Shown piece by piece: positions 58,270 through 64,000 of a stretch of 64,000 nt of DNA (positions within the stretch are counted from its first letter, which is position 1; each line of letters starts with the position of its first letter). The stretch is from Thalassomonas actiniarum (GTDB lineage: Bacteria > Pseudomonadota > Gammaproteobacteria > Enterobacterales > Alteromonadaceae), in contig NZ_CP059735.1 in NCBI RefSeq assembly GCF_000948975.2, positions 5,888,603 to 5,952,602 on the forward strand. Reading direction: 5' to 3'. A program made the translations under genes and the position numbers. The notes below the pieces were generated by a model. It was not told the origin of the DNA, did not search any database, and saw only the letters and a program-made list of their open reading frames with translations.

Positions 58270-59616
58270 ATGAAGCAGCCAACATACTTTATCAGCATCA
58301 TAAGCCTTTGTTTATTGAGCGCATGCTCGACATTTGACGATGTTGCTTTTGATGATAAAGCAAGTACTCAACTGCAGGCCCTGGCAAAGACAAGTTTCGA
58401 GCAGGCAAACCAAACCGCTGCTATCCCCTTAACAGAGTTATTGGCAATAGGGGAAGTCAATCATTTAATTACCACAGCACTCGCCAATAACCCGGGATTA
58501 CAGCAAACCTGGTTAACCCTGAAAACAGCAGAGCAGCAGCTCAAGGTTACCTCAACAGCACAATGGCCGGATATTTCAGCTCAGCTCAATGCCACTAAGA
58601 CGGAAGCGAATTCGGCAAATTACAACCCCGGCCTTAGCGTGGCATGGACAGTAGATATATGGCAGCAACTTGCCAACGCCACCAGTGCCGGGGAAGCCAA
58701 CCTGGCCGCCTCCGGTTATGCCTATCAGGGAGCGCGGGATTTACTGGCAGCAAATATAATGCAGTCCTATCTCACCCTGGTGCAATATGCACAGCTTATC
58801 GATATTGAAAAACGTAAGGTCTCCACCTTAAAAACCAACGAAAGCGTGATTGTCGACCGTTACCGTAAAGGTTTGATTGACTTAAAAGACCTGGATACCG
58901 CCAAGTCGTCGACCCAAAGCAGCCAGGCGACATTAGTGGAATACCAGGAACAATATCAACAGGCATTAAGAAACCTGGCTTTGCTTACCGGGGTAACAAA
59001 AAACCAACTGATATACCGCAGTGAATTTCCACAGGTCGTTATGCCTTTGGATAAAATACAGTCGCAAAACCTGGCGCGCCGCCCGGATTTACAGCAGGCT
59101 TATCAAGGCATCATTGCCGACCAATACCGGCATAAGGTGGCCTATAAAGCCCTGCTGCCTGACCTGTCCCTGTCAGCCTCACTTAGCAGTACGAACACCA
59201 ACCTGCATGATGCCTTATTCGGCAGCAATGCCTGGCAGTTGCTTGGCCAGTTAACCGCCCCGGTTTTTAATGCCGGTAAACTTAAAAGTGAAGTAGAGAT
59301 CGCCCGGTTAAGCGCGGAAAAAAGCTATTGGGCTTTTCAGGAAACCTTACTTTCTGCGGTCAACGAAGTGGATAACGCCATAGCCCAGGAACAAGCCATC
59401 AGCAAACGCCTGGTCTTAACGGAATCCGCCCTGCAAAGCGCAAGACGCAGCGAAATCACCTATACCGAGCGCTATCGCCAGGGCACGGTATCTTTAATTG
59501 ATTTACTGCAGGTTCAACAACAAACTTTTTCACTACAAACACAAGTCACCCAGCTCACCTATCAGAAATTAAACAACCGCATCACCTTAGGTTTGGCGCT
59601 GGGCTTAGGAGTATAA
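58270..59616 (+). CDS. Outer-membrane efflux lipoprotein (TolC/NodT family)
   Basis: 448 residues from ATG 58270, chosen because GTGAGG lies about 6 nt upstream; a GTG at 58258 is an alternative. The signal peptide ends in lipobox LLSAC (SLCLLSACST). The remainder is long alpha-helical with two similar halves typical of TolC-type outer-membrane channels (LTNNPGLQQTWL-like first repeat, DLLQVQQQTFSLQTQVTQL near the end). First gene of a three-gene RND efflux operon; it should form the exit duct. Confidence 0.9.
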   Translation: MKQPTYFISIISLCLLSACSTFDDVAFDDKASTQLQALAKTSFEQANQTAAIPLTELLAIGEVNHLITTALANNPGLQQTWLTLKTAEQQLKVTSTAQWPDISAQLNATKTEANSANYNPGLSVAWTVDIWQQLANATSAGEANLAASGYAYQGARDLLAANIMQSYLTLVQYAQLIDIEKRKVSTLKTNESVIVDRYRKGLIDLKDLDTAKSSTQSSQATLVEYQEQYQQALRNLALLTGVTKNQLIYRSEFPQVVMPLDKIQSQNLARRPDLQQAYQGIIADQYRHKVAYKALLPDLSLSASLSSTNTNLHDALFGSNAWQLLGQLTAPVFNAGKLKSEVEIARLSAEKSYWAFQETLLSAVNEVDNAIAQEQAISKRLVLTESALQSARRSEITYTERYRQGTVSLIDLLQVQQQTFSLQTQVTQLTYQKLNNRITLGLALGLGV

Positions 59617-59620
59617 CGGC

Positions 59621-60829
59621 ATGCCAATATTAACCAGAAAATCTCTTATCACCTTAGGCGGTTTCGCCAGCATTTTTATTGCCGTTGCTATTAACGGCGT
59701 ATTATCGGCAAATCAGCAACATACTCCTGCGCCTAAAGTCGCGCCCCAATATCCTGTGGTGTCGGTAACCGAGGTAGCCCCCATCAGTCACCGGGCGTCC
59801 ATTACCGCTTACGGTGAAGTAAAATCGAGAAACCAGCTGACCTTAACCTCTCAGGTCAGCGGCCAAATCACCTATTTATCCCCCAAATTTCTCAGCGGTA
59901 AAACCTTAGAGAAAGGAGAGTTGCTGGCAAAAATTGAACCTATTATTTATCAGCAGGCATTGGCAGACGCCCGGGCAAATTTAGCCGATGCCACACTCGC
60001 CCTGGCACAGGAAGAATTAAACAGTACCCAGGCAGCGCAGGAATGGCAGCAGTCGGGGTTGGCCAATGAGCAGGCATCTGATCTGGTATTGCGAAAACCG
60101 CAACTGGCCGCCGCCAAAGCCAAATATGCCATGGCCAGCAAAGCCGTTGCTAAAGCGGAATATGATTTGGCGCAAACCCGGATAACGGCGCCGTTCGAGG
60201 CCCTGGTGGTCGCCAAAGAAATACAAATAGGCAGCAATGTCCAGGCGGGAAGTGCCCTGGGTGAGTTATATGATATTGCCTTATTTGAAGTTGCCCTGCC
60301 CTTATCCCTGCAGCAGTGGCAGTTATTACCAGCCACAGGCGGCAGTGAAAAGTTAACAGATATTCAGATACAACTTAACGACGAAGGCTCTGAAAAACAA
60401 TGGACTGCGCAGTTCGACCGTTTCGAGCAGCATATCGACAGCCAGAGCCGCCAGCGCGCTTTAGTCGCCGTTGTCAACAACCCGATCAAACAGCAAACCC
60501 CGCTCTTCCCGGGGACTTTCGTAAAAGCCACCCTGAGCGGCAGCGCCGTGGACCGCTTATGGCAACTGCCGGCATCGGCATTAATCGACAGTAATACCGT
60601 GTGGCAGGTAAATGAAAACGGCGTATTGGACTTTTTATCCGTTAAGGTCGTTTTTGCCCGGGGCAAACATATCTATGTGCAGCCGCTGGAGAATAAAAGC
60701 CGGGCACAAATCGTCAGCCGGCCGCTGTCGAGTTATTTACAGGACATGAAAGTCGATGCCCGGGTCGAAACTAAAGCCGAAGTGAGTACCGAAGTTAGCA
60801 CCAAAGTAAATGCCGAGGAAACAATATAA
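59621..60829 (+). CDS. RND efflux membrane-fusion (periplasmic adaptor) protein
   Basis: 402 residues. An N-terminal membrane anchor (ITLGGFASIFIAVAINGVL) leads to a lipoyl/coiled-coil adaptor: SQVSGQITYLSPKFLSGKTLEKGELLAKIEP, a helical hairpin (ADARANLADATLALAQEEL...), then ITAPFEALVVAKEIQIGSNVQAG, the hallmark of HlyD/AcrA proteins. The C-terminal 20 residues are rich in Glu/Val/Lys repeats. It bridges the RND pump and the outer-membrane duct. It overlaps the next gene by one base (TAATG). Confidence 0.93.
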   Translation: MPILTRKSLITLGGFASIFIAVAINGVLSANQQHTPAPKVAPQYPVVSVTEVAPISHRASITAYGEVKSRNQLTLTSQVSGQITYLSPKFLSGKTLEKGELLAKIEPIIYQQALADARANLADATLALAQEELNSTQAAQEWQQSGLANEQASDLVLRKPQLAAAKAKYAMASKAVAKAEYDLAQTRITAPFEALVVAKEIQIGSNVQAGSALGELYDIALFEVALPLSLQQWQLLPATGGSEKLTDIQIQLNDEGSEKQWTAQFDRFEQHIDSQSRQRALVAVVNNPIKQQTPLFPGTFVKATLSGSAVDRLWQLPASALIDSNTVWQVNENGVLDFLSVKVVFARGKHIYVQPLENKSRAQIVSRPLSSYLQDMKVDARVETKAEVSTEVSTKVNAEETI

Positions 60830-63800
60830 TGACAGATGTTAATAAACCTCAAGGTATCATTGCCTGGTTTGCCGGCAATTCGGTGGCGGCAAACCTGCTG
60901 ATGCTCGCCATCATCTTTTTGGGCATCATGTCTTTTAACCAGCTAAGAAAAGAGGCCTTTCCTCCCTGGCCGACGGACTCGATCACGGTATCCATGACCT
61001 ATGACAGCGGCGATGCCAAGCTGTCGGAAGAAGGCATTGCCATAAAAATAGAAGAAGCGCTGGCCAACGTACAAGGCATTAAGCGCATTTCCTCGACCTC
61101 AAATGCCAGCGGCAGCAGGGTAACGGTGGAAGCCTTGTCCGGCTACGATTTGGACATACTGCTGCGGGATGTCAAAGCCAAGGTGGATGCCATTTATAAC
61201 TTTCCCGGCGATGCAGAAAAGCCGGTTATCGATAAACAAAGCCGCTTGCAACACGCCTATTCGGTAAAAATTTTTGGTGACAGCGACCGCAGCGCTCTGC
61301 AGGCCGTCGCCGAGCGGCTGAAAGTGGATCTGCTGGCACAAGCGGCGATTTCCAATGTCGAGATCAAAGGCAAGGCCGAGCCCATGATGTCGATTGAGCT
61401 TGACGAGCAAAAACTCCAGGCCTATCAGCTGTCATTTTCCGATATTGCCAATATCGTCAATAACGAGTCCTCCACCGCCATTTCCACCAGTTTGCGCAAC
61501 GAAAACAAGGTAGTACGCCTTAAAGTCGCAGAACAGGCCTACCGGCAAAAAGAGTTTGCCAATATTCCCCTGGTGACCTTAGCCGACGGCAGCCAGATCA
61601 AACTTGGCGATGTCGCAAAAATAGAAGACGACTTTGCCGATGATGTTTTCGTGGTCGGCCGCTATAACGGCAAACCCGGCATAGGGGTAGAAATCAAGGT
61701 CGATGAACACGGCGACGTCCTGAAAATTGTCGAGCAGGCGGAGCTAGTGGTGGCCAAGTGGCAGGAAAGCGCCTTATTACCGCAAAACATGACCATGGAA
61801 ACCTGGGATGACGGCGGCACCTTAATTCGCGACCGCCTGGCACTACTGATCAAAAATGCCTTATCCGGCATTGCCCTGGTATTCCTGGTACTGGCGCTGT
61901 TTTTAAACCTGCGGGTCGCCTTTTGGGTCACCGCCGGTTTACCCTTTATCTTTTGCGGCACCTTATTTTTCATGACCGACAGCTTTACCGGCATGACCAT
62001 CAATGAAATGACTACCTTTGGCTTTATCCTGGCACTGGGCATAGTGGTCGACGATGCCGTAGTGGTCGGCGAAAGCATCTACGCCACCCGCAAAAGCCAG
62101 GGGGACAGTCTCAACAGCACCATAGCCGGTACGCAAAAGGTCGCCGTGCCGACCATTTTCGGGGTGTTAACCACAGTTGCCACCTTTATCGCCCTGGCCA
62201 ATGTTGAAGGCGGCATGGGGCATGTTTATTCGCAGTTTGCCGTTATCGTCACCATTTGCCTGTTGCTGTCGGTGGTAGAATCCAAGCTGATCTTACCCTC
62301 GCATCTGGCCCATTTAAACACCCGCAGAGAAGTAAAACCGGGCCTGGCCAACCTCTGGCCCCGCCTCCAGGCCAAGGCGGATTCTGGCCTGCAATGGTTT
62401 AACGACAAGTTATATAAACCCACCATAGAAAAAGCCATCAGCTACCGCTACGGCGTGATGTTTGTTTTTATTGCCGTGTTTATTCTCGTGATCGGCATGC
62501 CGCAAAATGGCGGGGTGAGGGTCGCTTTTTTCCCGGATATTCCCGGCAGCGTGATCCAGGCCGACATGAGCATGCAAAACGATGCCAGTTTCGGTCAGAC
62601 CCGTAAAAACCTCAGCTTTATCGAACGGGCGGCAATCAGCGCCGATGAGCAACTGGCGGCAGAACATAACTGGCAAGGCAGTGCTATCGATACCATAGAG
62701 GTGATCGGCGAAAGCGATCTGTCCGGCACTATCGTGGTGGAATTAACCGACAGCGCCCCTTATGGTTTAAACGAATTTGCCCGGGTATGGAAAACTATCG
62801 CCCAAAAACCCGAAGGGGTGCGCAAACTCGATATCCGCTCAGGTTTCGGCGGCCGGGACAATTTCAAGGTAGAATTAAAAGCCTGGAATACCGATACCAT
62901 CCGCGAGGCGGGACAGGAAATCAAAGGCGCCATCAGCCAGATAGCCGGGGTCAGCGGTATCGACGATAATTTCGATTCCGGCCAGGCACAACTGAGATTT
63001 ACCCTGACCGAGCAGGGGCTGTCGCTGGGGCTGACCACACAAGGATTATCACGCCAGGTATTACAGGCCTTTGGCGGAGAAATAGTCCAGCGCTACCAAA
63101 GGGGCAAAGACGAAGTTAAGGTCAGGATCCGCTACCCGGAAAGCGAAAGACAAACCGTTAACGATGTGATGAAAGCCAATATCAGGCTTGATAACGGTCA
63201 GGTCGTGCCATTGGCGGTAGTGGCAAAAGTTACTTCAGAGTATCAGCAAAACGAAATGACCCGCATCTCCGGTTTACCGGCGGTTTATGTCAGCGCCCGT
63301 GTCGACAAAGACATTATTTCTTCAAACGAGCTGGTAAGCGAACTGAAAAAATCCCTGATCCCGGCCCTGGAAAGCCGTTATCCGGATCTGGCCATTCACT
63401 TTGCCGGAGAAGCCGAGCAGCAGCAGGAAACCGCCAGCTCGATGACACGTTTATTTATTATGGCGATGGCGGCAATTTATATCCTGCTGGCCATTCCGCT
63501 GCGCTCTTATGTACAGCCGTTGATTATTATGACCGCCATTCCCTTTGGCCTGGTCGGCGCGATTTTAGGCCATTGGCTCAATGACATGGTCTTAAGCATT
63601 CTATCTTTTAATGGCATTGTTGCCTTAAGCGGGGTGGTGGTGAACGACAGCCTGCTACTGGTCTCCCGCTTTAATTATTTAAAGGCGAAAAAAGAAAAAA
63701 TAACCGATGCCATAGTTCTGGCCTGTACCGGGCGCTTACGGGCGGTATTGCTGACCTCAATTACCACCTATGCCGGACTGATGCCGTTATTAAGCGAAAC

Positions 63801-64000
63801 CTCGGCCCAGGCCCAGTTTATTATTCCGGCGGCGGCATCGCTGGGTTACGGGATCTTATTTGCCACCCTGATCACCTTGATCTTAGTGCCGTCATTACTC
63901 ATGATGCATCAGGATGCGATCGCTTTACTGCAAAAGTTAAAGCACAAGCTGACCGGCCAACATTCACAAGAGAAGGGTTTAAATGAGCATCAACATACTG
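60829..64000 (+). CDS. RND-family efflux pump inner-membrane subunit (partial, C-terminus beyond window)
   Basis: ATG 60829-60831 overlaps the adaptor stop by one base, and the frame is open for about 1,057 codons to the window end, close to the family's usual length. An N-terminal TM (AANLLMLAIIFLGIMSF), a periplasmic porter region, the TM4 signature ALGIVVDDAVVVGE with the paired Asp of the proton relay, and a second TM bundle (VVVNDSLLLVSRF) identify an AcrB/MdtB-type pump. It likely exports small molecules using the proton gradient; substrates are unknown. Confidence 0.95.
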   Translation, partial: MTDVNKPQGIIAWFAGNSVAANLLMLAIIFLGIMSFNQLRKEAFPPWPTDSITVSMTYDSGDAKLSEEGIAIKIEEALANVQGIKRISSTSNASGSRVTVEALSGYDLDILLRDVKAKVDAIYNFPGDAEKPVIDKQSRLQHAYSVKIFGDSDRSALQAVAERLKVDLLAQAAISNVEIKGKAEPMMSIELDEQKLQAYQLSFSDIANIVNNESSTAISTSLRNENKVVRLKVAEQAYRQKEFANIPLVTLADGSQIKLGDVAKIEDDFADDVFVVGRYNGKPGIGVEIKVDEHGDVLKIVEQAELVVAKWQESALLPQNMTMETWDDGGTLIRDRLALLIKNALSGIALVFLVLALFLNLRVAFWVTAGLPFIFCGTLFFMTDSFTGMTINEMTTFGFILALGIVVDDAVVVGESIYATRKSQGDSLNSTIAGTQKVAVPTIFGVLTTVATFIALANVEGGMGHVYSQFAVIVTICLLLSVVESKLILPSHLAHLNTRREVKPGLANLWPRLQAKADSGLQWFNDKLYKPTIEKAISYRYGVMFVFIAVFILVIGMPQNGGVRVAFFPDIPGSVIQADMSMQNDASFGQTRKNLSFIERAAISADEQLAAEHNWQGSAIDTIEVIGESDLSGTIVVELTDSAPYGLNEFARVWKTIAQKPEGVRKLDIRSGFGGRDNFKVELKAWNTDTIREAGQEIKGAISQIAGVSGIDDNFDSGQAQLRFTLTEQGLSLGLTTQGLSRQVLQAFGGEIVQRYQRGKDEVKVRIRYPESERQTVNDVMKANIRLDNGQVVPLAVVAKVTSEYQQNEMTRISGLPAVYVSARVDKDIISSNELVSELKKSLIPALESRYPDLAIHFAGEAEQQQETASSMTRLFIMAMAAIYILLAIPLRSYVQPLIIMTAIPFGLVGAILGHWLNDMVLSILSFNGIVALSGVVVNDSLLLVSRFNYLKAKKEKITDAIVLACTGRLRAVLLTSITTYAGLMPLLSETSAQAQFIIPAAASLGYGILFATLITLILVPSLLMMHQDAIALLQKLKHKLTGQHSQEKGLNEHQHT
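63983..64000 (+). CDS. Possible start of the next operon gene (only six codons inside window)
   Basis: ATGAGCATCAACATACTG follows AGAAGGG (63971-63977) by 5 nt in a different frame from the RND gene, suggesting a new coding start overlapping the RND end. Only six codons are visible, so this is uncertain. Confidence 0.25.

Overview
The window looks like a chromosomal segment of a marine gammaproteobacterium of the Alteromonadales. It resembles Colwelliaceae such as Thalassomonas; this is inferred from the 16S/23S sequence, the TonB-dependent receptors, the AcnD/PrpF-type methylcitrate operon and the PEP-CTERM protein, and no database search was run. It carries one complete rRNA operon, about 33 convincing protein genes, one gene remnant and two genes cut by the window ends. 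I see no insertion sequence, prophage, CRISPR array or tRNA.

Layout. 1-9265 is a sucrose module: fructokinase (cut by the left edge), TonB receptor, LacI-type regulator, sucrose phosphorylase, MFS transporter and glucose-6-phosphate isomerase. Two copies of a 14-16 bp palindrome are the likely operators. Sucrose would enter through the receptor and transporter, be split to glucose-1-phosphate plus fructose, and feed glycolysis via fructokinase and Pgi. 9326-13560 is a three-gene operon on the minus strand: secreted cupredoxin, membrane GGDEF/EAL protein with an altered GGDEF metal site, and outer-membrane barrel. 13921-20446 is the glycerol regulon: porin, glpD and glpR on the minus strand, glpK and glpF on the plus strand. 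20514-21943 holds a decayed GFA-family gene and a secreted repeat protein of unknown function.

22380-27356 is a 5S-23S-16S operon read on the minus strand, with no tRNA in its spacer and two clear upstream promoters. After a chemoreceptor (28409-30115) comes the most unusual locus. At 30561-36004 two very large paralogous proteins (968 and 844 residues), separated by 2 nt, share polymerase-beta-type nucleotidyltransferase motifs plus conserved middle and C-terminal motifs that I cannot assign to a known family. A PEP-CTERM protein follows.

37210-44064 is the 2-methylcitrate operon (GntR regulator, prpB, prpC, acnD, prpF) with TTGTCGACAA palindromes around the regulator. Next come an iron-type alcohol dehydrogenase, an L,D-transpeptidase overlapping a lipoprotein gene, a solitary flagellin with a sigma-54-like promoter, a small membrane protein, zapA with its coiled-coil partner, two PPP-type phosphatases, a large TonB receptor divergent from a CadC/TolB-like regulator, and an RND efflux operon cut by the right edge.
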